Below, piece after piece: positions 26,480 to 34,439 of a stretch of DNA of 64,000 bases. Made by a program: the position numbers and the translations under genes. Source of the stretch: VXRN01 sp963664365. GTDB lineage: Bacteria > Chloroflexota > Dehalococcoidia > Lucifugimonadales > UBA1123. Location of the stretch: NCBI GenBank assembly GCA_963664365.1, contig OY761144.1:3286001-3350000 (forward strand), given 5' to 3'. The notes beneath the pieces were generated by a model that was given only the letters and a program-made list of their open reading frames with translations, did no database searches and had not been told where the DNA came from. The first letter of the stretch is position 1, and each line of letters opens with the position of its first letter.

Positions 26480-26670
26480 ATCCCCTCTCCCTTCATGGGA
26501 GAAGCCCTATCCTTCAATCCCCCTCTCCCTTCACGGGAGAAGCCTATCTTTCAATCCCCCTCTCCCTTCACGGGAAAGGCTCGGCCATTATTCCCCCTCT
26601 CCCTTCACGGGAAAGGCTCGGCCATTATTCCCCCTCTCCCTTGAGGGAGAGGGTTGGGGTGAGGGTGAAT
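26480..26670. repeat. Tandem array of five CCCTCTCCCTT palindromic units
   Basis: Five near-identical units, each with CCCTCTCCCTT, a 2-4 nt centre and a GGGA(A/G)AGG-like complement, recur at about 37-nt spacing (starts near 26480, 26517, 26554, 26591, 26628). The last unit carries the full GGGTTGGGGTGAGGGTGAAT tail seen at other loci in the window. The array lies between the T-box terminator and the ilvB start, so it forms part of the ilvB 5' untranslated region. Confidence 0.85.
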
Positions 26671-26684
26671 GCCACCACCCCAAT

Positions 26685-26715
26685 CAAAAAATCCCGTCCA
26701 CCCATGGGACGGGAT
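26685..26715 (-). terminator. T-box intrinsic terminator
   Basis: On the minus strand, ATCCCGTCC (26715-26707) pairs with GGACGGGAT (26699-26691) across a short loop and is followed by six T residues (26690-26685). It is the alternative to the antiterminator formed by the T-box. Confidence 0.85.
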
Positions 26716-27010
26716 CGATCTCGCGTCAACACGACAACCCGCGGTACCACCCAAGTTGCCCCCGCAATCGCGGCGGACCACTCTTCGGCTCGATAACGGC
26801 GCCACGCCGTCCCGCCCTACACAGGAACTGAGCAAGATGGAACCCGGACCCTCAGATCCGGCCTCATCCATCCTGATCCTTCCCTTCAGGCAAGATGCTC
26901 ATGGGCGAGTTCCCCCGACTCCTGGCGCCGGACTTCCACCCGCTTCCGGCTCGCTGCCTGCCGGTGCGCCGAGGTACTACTCCCAATCAAAGCGACTATG
27001 ACCCATTTTA
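26685..27010 (-). promoter_or_regulatory. T-box riboswitch, leucine specifier, upstream of ilvB
   Basis: Read on the minus strand, the conserved T-box GGGTGGTACCGCGG lies at 26752-26739. Upstream is Stem I with the AGTA S-turn (near 26980) on one side and GAA-CTC-G on the other. The CTC specifier is at 26909-26907 and is flanked by GGG/CCC pairing. The AGCGAGCCGG...GGTGGAAG elements of distal Stem I also match. The antiterminator bulge TGGT would pair with ACCA of tRNA-Leu. Uncharged tRNA-Leu is therefore expected to switch on ilvB and the genes below it. Confidence 0.9.
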
Positions 27011-27029
27011 CATCATGAGCAGTGAACCA

Positions 27030-27059
27030 ATAGTAGCATCGGCCCAGAAAACGTGTCAA
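27030..27059 (-). promoter_or_regulatory. Sigma-70-like promoter for the ilv/leu operon
   Basis: TTGACA (27059-27054), an 18-nt spacer and TACTAT (27035-27030) on the minus strand. Transcription would start about 10-15 nt upstream of T-box Stem I. Confidence 0.75.
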
Positions 27060-27078
27060 TCTCGATTTCCGAGTAGTC

Positions 27079-27109
27079 TTGCAAGTCACCCACCTTGAGA
27101 TTGTACAAT
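27079..27109 (+). promoter_or_regulatory. Possible promoter for the ABC exporter genes
   Basis: TTGCAA (27079-27084), a 19-nt spacer and TACAAT (27104-27109). It is divergent from the ilv promoter, leaving about a 90-nt untranslated leader before the exporter start. The spacer is longer than ideal. Confidence 0.45.
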
Positions 27110-27198
27110 GAGCAACCGGGAGGGGGCCGACTGCGTTCACCGGAGAGAGTGTATCCCCTCCGTTTTTCCTCAAGGGAGGCCGCCTCAGCGACCGGTCT

Positions 27199-28986
27199 AT
27201 GCTAGAAGTCCTCAGAATCATACGCATAGCGCTCCGCCAAAAGTGGCAGCTTATCGCAGCCTACGTGACCACGGCGGGGGCGCTGGTAGCGTATGTGCTC
27301 ATGCCCCGGTACTTCGGCCAGGCAGTGGACAGCATCACCGAGATTATTCGGACCGGGTCTTACTCCGAGACCGCGATACTGTCCCTAATTGGCATAATTC
27401 TGGGGCTCAGCGTCATTAGGGGCGTTCTATCCTACTTTCAGAGCTACCTGGCGGAGTCGATAGCCCAGTCGGTCTCGTATGACATCCGCAACATGCTGTA
27501 CGACCACGTGCAGCACATGAGCTTCGGGTTTCACGACCGCCACCACACCGGAGCGCTGATGTCGCGGGCGATAACCGACGTGGACAACATCCGCATGTTC
27601 ATTCAGATGGGCTTGGTGCGCTCCCCGTACTTCTTCGTGCTGCTGGTCGCGGTGGCAATCATCCTGTTCGTCAAGGACTGGCAGCTTGGACTGGTCAGCG
27701 TGAGCTTCATGCCCGTGCTGGTCATATACTCGGGCATCATCAACCGGAAGATGCGAAGGGTTTGGCTGCTGGTCCAGGAAAAGATGGCCGACATGAGCGC
27801 CGTGCTGCAGGAGAACTTCACCGGCATCAGGGTGGTCAAGGCTTTCGCCGCCGAGCCGTACGAGGAGGCGAAGTTCGACGAGTGGAACCGCGAGGTCGCC
27901 GACCGCTACGTGGAGGCCGAGCGCATGAGGGCGTCGAGCACGTCGTTCATGCTGTTCACCTTCCTAATGGCCACGGCGCTGATCTTGCTGTTCGGCGGCC
28001 AGCGGGTGATCGACGGCCAGATGACCCTCGGCGAGTTGGCCGAGTACATCTTCTACCTTCAGATAATGGCGATGCCGGTCAGGATGGCCGGGTGGCTGAT
28101 CAACACGTACGCGAGGGCCGCGTCCGCCGGTCAGCGGATCTTCGATATACTCGACGCCGAGTCTCCGGTCCGGGAGGAGACGAACGCGCGAGCGTTGGAG
28201 CGTCCGAGAGGCCACGTCAGACTAGAGAACGTCACTTTCAGCTACGACCACACCAGGCGCGTCCTCAGAGGAATAGACCTCGAAGCGAAGCCGGGAGAGG
28301 TGATTGCGCTGCTGGGGGCGCCCGGAAGCGGCAAGACCAGCATCGTCAATCTTCTCCCCCGCTTCTACGACGTGACGGGGGGCCGCGTAACCATAGACGG
28401 CAACGACATCAGGAACGTCACCCTGAAGTCGCTGAGGCAGAATATCGGCATAGTGCAGCAGGACGTGTTCCTGTTCACCACGTCCATGAGGGAGAATATA
28501 TCCTACGGGAACGTCGAGGCGTCTCTGGAGGACGTTCAGAATGCGGCAAGGGTCGCGCAGATGCACGACTACATCGCTTCGCTTCCCGACGGGTACGACA
28601 CCCCCGTCGGAGAGAGGGGCGCGACCCTCTCAGGCGGCCAGCGGCAGCGCATGTCCATCGCCCGGGCGGTTCTGCTGGACCCGCCAATCCTGATACTGGA
28701 CGATTCGACTTCGAGCGTGGACGCGCAGACCGAAGACATGATCCGCAGGGCGATGGAGTCCGTGATGGAGGGAAGGACGACGTTCGTGATAGCACACCGT
28801 CTGAGCACCGTTCACCGCGCGGACAAGATAATCGTGATGCGAGGCGGCCAGATCGCGGAGCAGGGCGCCCACCAGGAGCTTCTGGAGGCAGGCGGACTGT
28901 ACCGGGAGATCTACGACCTCCAGCTAAGACCACAGGAAGAGGTGATGCGAGAGATCGAGTCGCCTGCTTCGGCGGGTGGAGGGTGA
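27199..28986 (+). CDS. ABC exporter half-transporter (degenerate NBD partner)
   Basis: A 595-aa type IV ABC exporter subunit with six predicted membrane helices (about 20-320) and a C-terminal nucleotide-binding domain. The NBD has Walker A GAPGSGKTS near residue 373, the Q-loop, signature LSGGQRQRMS near 478, and Walker B ILILDDSTSSVD near 498. Asp replaces the catalytic Glu, as in the inactive site of heterodimeric exporters. H-loop IAHRLSTVH is present. The second subunit follows 35 nt later. The cargo (drug, lipid or peptide) cannot be read from the sequence. Confidence 0.92.
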   Translation: MLEVLRIIRIALRQKWQLIAAYVTTAGALVAYVLMPRYFGQAVDSITEIIRTGSYSETAILSLIGIILGLSVIRGVLSYFQSYLAESIAQSVSYDIRNMLYDHVQHMSFGFHDRHHTGALMSRAITDVDNIRMFIQMGLVRSPYFFVLLVAVAIILFVKDWQLGLVSVSFMPVLVIYSGIINRKMRRVWLLVQEKMADMSAVLQENFTGIRVVKAFAAEPYEEAKFDEWNREVADRYVEAERMRASSTSFMLFTFLMATALILLFGGQRVIDGQMTLGELAEYIFYLQIMAMPVRMAGWLINTYARAASAGQRIFDILDAESPVREETNARALERPRGHVRLENVTFSYDHTRRVLRGIDLEAKPGEVIALLGAPGSGKTSIVNLLPRFYDVTGGRVTIDGNDIRNVTLKSLRQNIGIVQQDVFLFTTSMRENISYGNVEASLEDVQNAARVAQMHDYIASLPDGYDTPVGERGATLSGGQRQRMSIARAVLLDPPILILDDSTSSVDAQTEDMIRRAMESVMEGRTTFVIAHRLSTVHRADKIIVMRGGQIAEQGAHQELLEAGGLYREIYDLQLRPQEEVMREIESPASAGGG

Positions 28987-29021
28987 GACGCCGATGAGAG
29001 CAAGAATCTCTGAGAGGGATA

Positions 29022-30866
29022 ATGTCATTCAACTGGGCGTTTAGCAGCTACAGCGCCAGGCGAGGGCACATCGACGAGGAGGTGTTCGGATCGGTTTACG
29101 ACCAGCGCGTGGTGATGCGCCTGCTGCCGTACATCGCTCCGTTCAAGCTGCTCACCTTCGTCGCCACGGTCTCGATGCTGATCTACACCGGCACACAGGT
29201 CGCGGCGCCGTGGATCATCAAGATCGCCATAGACGACTACATCCTGCCCGGAGACTTAGACGGTCTCAGGTGGATTTTCGGCGTCTTCATCGCCATAGCG
29301 GTCGTGAACTGGATTATGAACTACCTCCAGCAGTACGCGATGGAGAGGGTCGGGCAGGGCGTCCTCTACAACCTGCGTCGCCAGGTCTTCGGCCACGTCC
29401 AGAAGCAGTCCGTCTCCTTCTACGACAAGACTGAGGTGGGGCGGATGATGTCCCGCGTGCAGGGAGACGTGGGCCAACTCCAGGAGTTCAGCTCGCTGGT
29501 GGTGATGACGCTCGGCGAGCTTCTGAGCCTGGTCGGCATCGTCGTCGCGCTGCTACTGATGGACTGGAAACTCGGCCTGATCACGCTGGTGGTGGTGCCT
29601 CTTCTGATGGGCATAATGGCCCTATGGCAGCCGCTGGCGCGAAAGGCTTTCATAGAGGTGCGGCACGCCATCTCCATAGTCAACGGCGAACTCAACCAGA
29701 ACATCACGGGGGTCCGCATCGTCCAGGCGATGAACCGCCAAGAGCGAAACCTGGAAGCGTTCGACGCTCAGAACGTCCGCCACCGCGAGGCCAACCTCCG
29801 TGCCGCGCGGCTGTCCTCCGGTCTGCTGCCCGCCGTCGATATTCTCACGGCCATCGCCATCGGCCTCGCGATCTACTTTGGCGCGAGGATGGTCGGCTCC
29901 GGCAGTCTCGCCGATCCGGGAATCCTGGCCGCCTTCATCCTGTACATCCAGCGCTTCTTCGACCCCATACGCAACCTGACGATGATGTACACGCAGCTCC
30001 AGAAGTCGATGGCCTCCGGCTCCCGCATATTCGATCTGCTCGACTGGGAACCTGACCTTGTGGACGCTCCTAACGCGACGCGGTTGAAGGAGATCAGGGG
30101 CGAAATCGAGCTCCAAGACGTCAGCTTCAGCTACGTGCCGGGCGAGGACGTGATCAGCAACGTGAGCCTTCACGTAGAGCCAGGGGAGGTGGTGGCGATA
30201 GTCGGGCCGACCGGGGCGGGCAAGACGACGCTGGTGAGTCTGATGTCGCGGTTCTACGACGTCGAGCCCGAGCGGGGAGCGGTGCTGGTGGACGGTCATG
30301 ACGTCCGCGACGTGGTGCGCAGCACGCTCGCGCGGCAGATGAGCATGGTGCTGCAGGAGCCGTACCTGTTCTCAGGCACGGTGAAGGAGAACATCAAGTA
30401 CAGCCACACCGAGGCGACCGACGAGCAGATGGTCGAGGCCGCGAAAGCGGTCGGCGCGCACGACTTCATCATAGAGCTTGAGCACGGCTACGACACATTC
30501 CTCGCCGAGCGCGGGACGAACCTGAGCGTCGGCCAGAGGCAGCTACTGAGCTTCGCGCGGGCCATCGTCGCGAACCCGAAGATTCTCATTCTCGACGAGG
30601 CGACGGCGAACATCGACAGCTACACGGAACTTCTCATTCAAAGGGCGCTGTCGAAGCTGTTGAAGGACCGGACCGCGGTGGTCATCGCGCACCGGCTGTC
30701 CACCATACGCGGCGCGGACAAGATCGTGGTGCTCGACCGCGGCAAGCTAATGGAGATGGGCAACCACGAGGAACTCATGGCAAAGGACGGGCTATACGCG
30801 CACCTGTACCAGATGAACTACGCCGCGATAGAAGAACCGTTGATCCACTCCAACAACGGGCCATAG
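29022..30866 (+). CDS. ABC exporter half-transporter (catalytic NBD partner)
   Basis: A 614-aa partner with six membrane helices and an NBD carrying Walker A GPTGAGKTT near residue 396, signature LSVGQRQLLS near 500, Walker B ILILDEATANID with the catalytic Glu, and H-loop IAHRLSTIRGADK. Together with the preceding subunit, it should form an asymmetric heterodimer with one active ATP site. A hairpin follows at 30865-30885. A diverged copy of its last 42 nt recurs at 31648-31689. Confidence 0.92.
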   Translation: MSFNWAFSSYSARRGHIDEEVFGSVYDQRVVMRLLPYIAPFKLLTFVATVSMLIYTGTQVAAPWIIKIAIDDYILPGDLDGLRWIFGVFIAIAVVNWIMNYLQQYAMERVGQGVLYNLRRQVFGHVQKQSVSFYDKTEVGRMMSRVQGDVGQLQEFSSLVVMTLGELLSLVGIVVALLLMDWKLGLITLVVVPLLMGIMALWQPLARKAFIEVRHAISIVNGELNQNITGVRIVQAMNRQERNLEAFDAQNVRHREANLRAARLSSGLLPAVDILTAIAIGLAIYFGARMVGSGSLADPGILAAFILYIQRFFDPIRNLTMMYTQLQKSMASGSRIFDLLDWEPDLVDAPNATRLKEIRGEIELQDVSFSYVPGEDVISNVSLHVEPGEVVAIVGPTGAGKTTLVSLMSRFYDVEPERGAVLVDGHDVRDVVRSTLARQMSMVLQEPYLFSGTVKENIKYSHTEATDEQMVEAAKAVGAHDFIIELEHGYDTFLAERGTNLSVGQRQLLSFARAIVANPKILILDEATANIDSYTELLIQRALSKLLKDRTAVVIAHRLSTIRGADKIVVLDRGKLMEMGNHEELMAKDGLYAHLYQMNYAAIEEPLIHSNNGP

Positions 30867-30885
30867 CCTTCTGCGAGAGAAGGCT
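30865..30885 (+). terminator. Hairpin after ABC exporter operon
   Basis: AGCCTTCT-GCGAG-AGAAGGCT, a perfect 8-bp stem overlapping the stop codon. No U-tract follows, so termination would be weak or factor-dependent. Confidence 0.4.
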
Positions 30886-30904
30886 CCCCTCCGTCAAGGC
30901 GAGG

Positions 30905-31309
30905 TCACCCATTGAGCGCGGACAGAAACCGGGGGGCGTTCCGTATCCTCACTCCCCCATGCTCCCCAAGTGGCAACAGGTGCCGTCGGTCGCCGGTGAC
31001 TAGGTAGTCGGCTGAGGCCGCCGCCGCACACTCCAGAATGCGGTTGTCGGCGTGGCCTCCCCCGATCACTTCCGGTTGCCTGGGTGGCTCAATTATGGTG
31101 GAGGCATCTTCCAGCGCTCTGAGAGCCTGAGAAGAACGCTCCTCGTCCCAATCGAACTTGCGCCCAAGCACGCCGCCCACCTCTTCGAGGATGAAATGAG
31201 ACAGGCACAACTCGAATCGTCCCCTGAGAGCCATTTCCAGAACGAGGCGCTCGTTCCCGGGAAAGTTCAGACCGGAGACGATGACGTTGGTATCGAGTAC
31301 AACTCTCAT
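30905..31309 (-). CDS. PIN-domain toxin (VapC-like)
   Basis: A 134-aa PIN-domain ribonuclease of the COG1569-like type. Acidic active-site residues are visible at Asp6 (VVLDTNVIVSGL), Glu42/43 region (FILEEVGGVLG), Asp88 (HADNRILECA) and Asp107 (VTGDRRHLL). Its start overlaps the antitoxin end by 4 nt. It would cleave RNA when the antitoxin is degraded. The pair is flanked by diverged copies of the ABC exporter 3' end. Confidence 0.85.
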   Translation of the reverse strand: MRVVLDTNVIVSGLNFPGNERLVLEMALRGRFELCLSHFILEEVGGVLGRKFDWDEERSSQALRALEDASTIIEPPRQPEVIGGGHADNRILECAAAASADYLVTGDRRHLLPLGEHGGVRIRNAPRFLSALNG

Positions 31310-31563
31310 ACACGGGACGAGCCAACCTCGGCCCGGTACTCTTCGACCAGACCGGCCACGTCCTCAGGGCCGATACCCTTCTCCCTAGCCTTCTGCTCTC
31401 CGTACTGGAGTAGCTGTCTCCACTGGCGCTCCTCGATGTAACGCAGTGCCGCTTCCCGAAGGAACTCGCTCCTAGACCGTCCCTGCTGCTTCACCACCTC
31501 GTCCACGCGCTCCGCCATCTCCGGGGGCAGAGAGAAGGTGATGGTCTTGGTCGTTCGCGGCAT
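31306..31563 (-). CDS. Ribbon-helix-helix antitoxin (CopG/VapB-like)
   Basis: An 85-aa protein whose N-terminal ITFSLPPEMAERVDEVVKQQGRSRSEF region (residues 7-33, shown as the RHH strand and two helices) is a CopG/MetJ-type DNA-binding fold. The C-terminal part probably wraps the PIN toxin. It precedes the toxin gene with a 4-nt overlap, the standard antitoxin-first order, and likely autorepresses the pair. Confidence 0.82.
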   Translation of the reverse strand: MPRTTKTITFSLPPEMAERVDEVVKQQGRSRSEFLREAALRYIEERQWRQLLQYGEQKAREKGIGPEDVAGLVEEYRAEVGSSRV

Positions 31564-31647
31564 GTTTACCTCTTGTTATCGAGTCTTACCAAGATAGTGC
31601 GCCATGAACTGGGCTCCTGTCAACAGTTAGCCCCAGCGCCGGACACG

Positions 31648-31689
31648 GCGATAGAAGAGCCGCTGTCCCACTCCAACAACGGGGCGTAG
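31648..31689 (+). pseudogene. Diverged copy of the ABC exporter 3' end
   Basis: These 42 nt match 30825-30866 at 36 of 42 positions, including the stop, and would encode AIEEPLSHSNNGA* versus AIEEPLIHSNNGP* in the intact gene. It is the second of two direct repeats that bracket the PIN/RHH cassette. Confidence 0.7.
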
Positions 31690-31773
31690 GGGCCAGCGTC
31701 GGCGACGGGCAGGTCAACGTCTTGTCTGTTGCTGGACATCTAGGCGTATAGAGATGCGCGCCACAAGCAGAGA

Positions 31774-33282
31774 TCATGATATGAACTCGCTCCAGTGACG
31801 GAGTGCGATGCCTAAAGGCGCCTCGATCCAAGCAGTGAATCGGCGGGCGACAGATTTAGCGTCGTCATCCCAAGTGAACGTAAAGGAGTCGATGGTGCAA
31901 TTCCTAAAGTCGGGGTCGGCGGGTTCTTCGGCGCTCTCCACTCCGTAGTCATGGACATTGACGATCTGAGCAAAAGCAGTAGCGGCCATGACCCCGGTTA
32001 GCTGTCGCCCCACGTGGTGTAGAGAGACAACGAATATGAGGCGTGGAGTCCGAGACTGGTCTTGCGGATTGGTAGATAGCTTGATAAAAAACCTATCTTC
32101 GTTCGGGTTGGCCCAGTGATTGGCATCTTTAGCGGTTTGAACCACTTGAGCGCGATACCAGTGTTCCCTGTCGCCAGGACCGCCGCAATCGATAATACAC
32201 TCTACGCCGAGGCCAGCTTCACCCAACTGCTGACGGATTGAATGGGCTTGAGACTCCAGGTACGTCTTTGCGGTGTCCTGAAGGTGAGAAGCGACGCTAT
32301 TCACCGAGCGCATCTGGGTTAGTCTATCTTGGCGTTGCCTCTTGACTTGGCCCGCAATGTGATCCAGAACTTGACTGACCATGCCGGAGTGCGCGACAGG
32401 CTCAGGCTCGCCCAATGCCTCCAAGATCATTTGCCTTTCCAGTCGAACAATAAAATCGACGAAGGGATTGAGGTCACCGGTGTCAGCAGATTCCAGACAC
32501 TCGATGTACCGCTTCCGATCATCCCGCGATATGACGACTGGCAAGTACTCTTCCTTCACCAAATGCCAAGTTAGCAACGCTCGCACAACTCTTCCGTTTC
32601 CATCTTGGAACGGATGAATCTGTGTGAACCTATGGTGCAGCCAAGCCCCTACTAGGAGTTTGTGATAGCTGTCGCTTGCCGCGTTACATTCGCCGTACAG
32701 ACTGACGAGGTTATCGATCTCACTTTCTACCTGAATAGGAGGACAGTACTCGTGAACCGCGCCATCCGGTCTAGTTGGGTTGTTGGGCAGTTTCTTGAAT
32801 CCACCATGATCCAGTTCGGCTTCGAAGACGTGTCCGAATTGATCAACAGCAGTATAGGTGAGTTGGTTGCGAGTCAGTAGTTGGTGCAATTCTCTGATAT
32901 AGTGCGCGGAAAACGGTGTACTCTGTCTAATGGACTCGGTCACAAATTCTACTGAATCCTGATGAGCTTTCAGCACCTTGACCAAAGCTTGGGGATCACG
33001 GTCCGTGGCAGTACGATCAACTAGCTCAGCAATGAGACCGTTCTCTACCAGGGTTTTAGTTGTGCCTCGGTCAATGTTGTATATGCCTTCGATGATGCCT
33101 GTTTCAATGGCCCAGCGGCGATCTAGGCGCTCCAAGAAGGCTCTATAAGCGTCAGGATTTGACTCCTCTCGCTGCTTGCGAAAGTTCAGCCACTGTTGGT
33201 GGAGCGAGTCGATTTCCTGGAAGTCGGTATTGGAAGATTCGGGCGTAAGGCCCTCCAAGGGCTTCCAACTGTGGCCGAACAT
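31774..33282 (-). CDS. Fic-domain protein (AMPylase-like, class II)
   Basis: A 502-aa Fic protein. The catalytic motif HPFQDGNGRVVR is intact at residues 223-234, so AMP transfer from ATP to a protein target is expected. An N-terminal inhibitory helix motif TGIIEG (61-66; consensus S/TxxxEG/N) marks it as class II, self-inhibited. A helical region with QIHP and LLTWH surrounds the active site. The C-terminal 220 residues form an extra domain that I do not recognise (DUF4062-like strands are not evident). By eye, lower in G+C than the flanking exporter and SecA genes. Confidence 0.88.
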   Translation of the reverse strand: MFGHSWKPLEGLTPESSNTDFQEIDSLHQQWLNFRKQREESNPDAYRAFLERLDRRWAIETGIIEGIYNIDRGTTKTLVENGLIAELVDRTATDRDPQALVKVLKAHQDSVEFVTESIRQSTPFSAHYIRELHQLLTRNQLTYTAVDQFGHVFEAELDHGGFKKLPNNPTRPDGAVHEYCPPIQVESEIDNLVSLYGECNAASDSYHKLLVGAWLHHRFTQIHPFQDGNGRVVRALLTWHLVKEEYLPVVISRDDRKRYIECLESADTGDLNPFVDFIVRLERQMILEALGEPEPVAHSGMVSQVLDHIAGQVKRQRQDRLTQMRSVNSVASHLQDTAKTYLESQAHSIRQQLGEAGLGVECIIDCGGPGDREHWYRAQVVQTAKDANHWANPNEDRFFIKLSTNPQDQSRTPRLIFVVSLHHVGRQLTGVMAATAFAQIVNVHDYGVESAEEPADPDFRNCTIDSFTFTWDDDAKSVARRFTAWIEAPLGIALRHWSEFIS

Positions 33283-33310
33283 ATTTCTTAGAATCCCCTA
33301 TCGAGACGAT

Positions 33311-33532
33311 TCATTGCTTATGCACTTCGTCGGCCCGCTGCTCCAGATCGGAGACGTCCGGCTGGTTCACCTTCAGCATCTTCGCCATGTCCTGCTGCGT
33401 AAGCGACCGCGCGCGGCGAAGCTCGTGCAATGGCATTTCATCGAGCAGTTCTCTCTTCATGTCATCAATGCGCCGACGGCGCTCCGGCGTGAAGTCCTTG
33501 GTCAGCTCGCTGAACGGATGGCGCCCACTCAT
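33311..33532 (-). CDS. XRE-family HTH protein, probable orphan antitoxin
   Basis: A 73-aa protein with an XRE HTH (about 38-66: RARSLTQQDMAKMLKVNQPDVSDLE, in pieces). Its shape fits HigA-like antitoxins. The toxin normally encoded just upstream is absent. Only a 15-codon in-frame remnant (TRVVLQELRKEGLIE, then TGA overlapping the ATG) lies before it, and the lipoprotein gene's end occupies the space beyond. Confidence 0.75.
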   Translation of the reverse strand: MSGRHPFSELTKDFTPERRRRIDDMKRELLDEMPLHELRRARSLTQQDMAKMLKVNQPDVSDLEQRADEVHKQ

Positions 33533-33576
33533 TCGATCAACCCTTCCTTCCGCAATTCTTGCAGAACTACCCGGGT

Positions 33577-34410
33577 CTAACTCTGTTCCCGAAAGCTATG
33601 ACGCGCGTACCCGGTCAGCCGAACCGAGCCGCCGCCGCCGGTGAACCCGCTGCTAGTACGCCCGAAAGAGCTGCCCCGTGAACTGCTGCCCCAGCTAGAC
33701 CTTACCCCGGTGCCGCTCGACTTGAACGCTCCCGAAGTTTTCTGGGAGTTGAGGTACGTCTGCCGCGAGGAGCTTACGTTGCTGGCGGCCTGGTTGTAGG
33801 AGGAGCCGGCGAAGGACTTCTGGTTGCTGAAGTACTTGGAGTTGCGGGACACCTGCGACCTGTAACTGTCCGAGTTGCGGTAGTTCCCGCGCGTCCGGCT
33901 GATGTTGTTGTAGGAGCCTATGGGCGTGGCGTAGTAGTAGCCGCCCATGGGGCTGAACGCGCTCAGCAGCATGTATGTGAAGAGAAAGTCGCCAGCCCCG
34001 AAGTGGCTCCGATAGTAGCCGTTCGCGCCGTATCCGCGAATCTCGTGCTCGTCGTGGTCTCTCACGATGCCGAACAGCTTGTCATCCGCGGCCTCGGTTA
34101 TCGTTCCGGACTTGTCCAGATCCTCCCAGCCTTCCAGCGACATCCGGTCGCCGTCCTGATCGACCCTGATCAGTACGATGCCGTCTCCCTCGTATATCTC
34201 GTTGACCCGCTTCTCGAAGTCGGTGGGACTGTCGGCGTCCTTGAACGCCTGCTGCACCTCGTCCAAGTTGATGCGTCCGGCGGCCCCGTCCGTCGCGGCC
34301 CACTCCTCATAAGTCGGACCTTCGCTGCAAGCCACCGCCACCGGTCCCGCCAGCAGCGAAGCCCCGGCCAGAGCCGCCATCGTGGTTCGTCTCGATCTTC
34401 TGCTTCTCAC
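33577..34410 (-). CDS. Secreted lipoprotein with EF-hand-like loops and Ser/Asn/Gln/Gly-rich tail
   Basis: The GTG at 34410 follows GGAGAGGAG and gives a 277-aa precursor starting VRSRRSRRTTMAALAGASLLAGPVAVAC in two parts: an Arg-rich (possibly twin-arginine) n-region and a hydrophobic stretch ending at a candidate lipobox Cys near residue 28. Mature features: acidic loops 'DQDGDRMSLEGWED' and 'DLDKSGTITEAADD' that resemble EF-hand calcium sites. Then comes a Tyr/Gly-rich stretch, and a C-terminal 110 residues dominated by Ser, Asn, Gln, Arg and Gly. It starts 29 nt after the SecA-like stop, so it may be that translocase's cargo. No family is confidently recognised. Confidence 0.7.
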   Translation of the reverse strand: MRSRRSRRTTMAALAGASLLAGPVAVACSEGPTYEEWAATDGAAGRINLDEVQQAFKDADSPTDFEKRVNEIYEGDGIVLIRVDQDGDRMSLEGWEDLDKSGTITEAADDKLFGIVRDHDEHEIRGYGANGYYRSHFGAGDFLFTYMLLSAFSPMGGYYYATPIGSYNNISRTRGNYRNSDSYRSQVSRNSKYFSNQKSFAGSSYNQAASNVSSSRQTYLNSQKTSGAFKSSGTGVRSSWGSSSRGSSFGRTSSGFTGGGGSVRLTGYARHSFREQS

Positions 34411-34439
34411 CGGATCACTCCTCTCCAATGAGCATTGTA

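Noticed and set aside
26480..26670. CRISPR-like periodic repeat array
   Set aside because: The units are palindromic, the segments between them are short (10-15 nt) and nearly identical rather than unique, and no cas genes are near.
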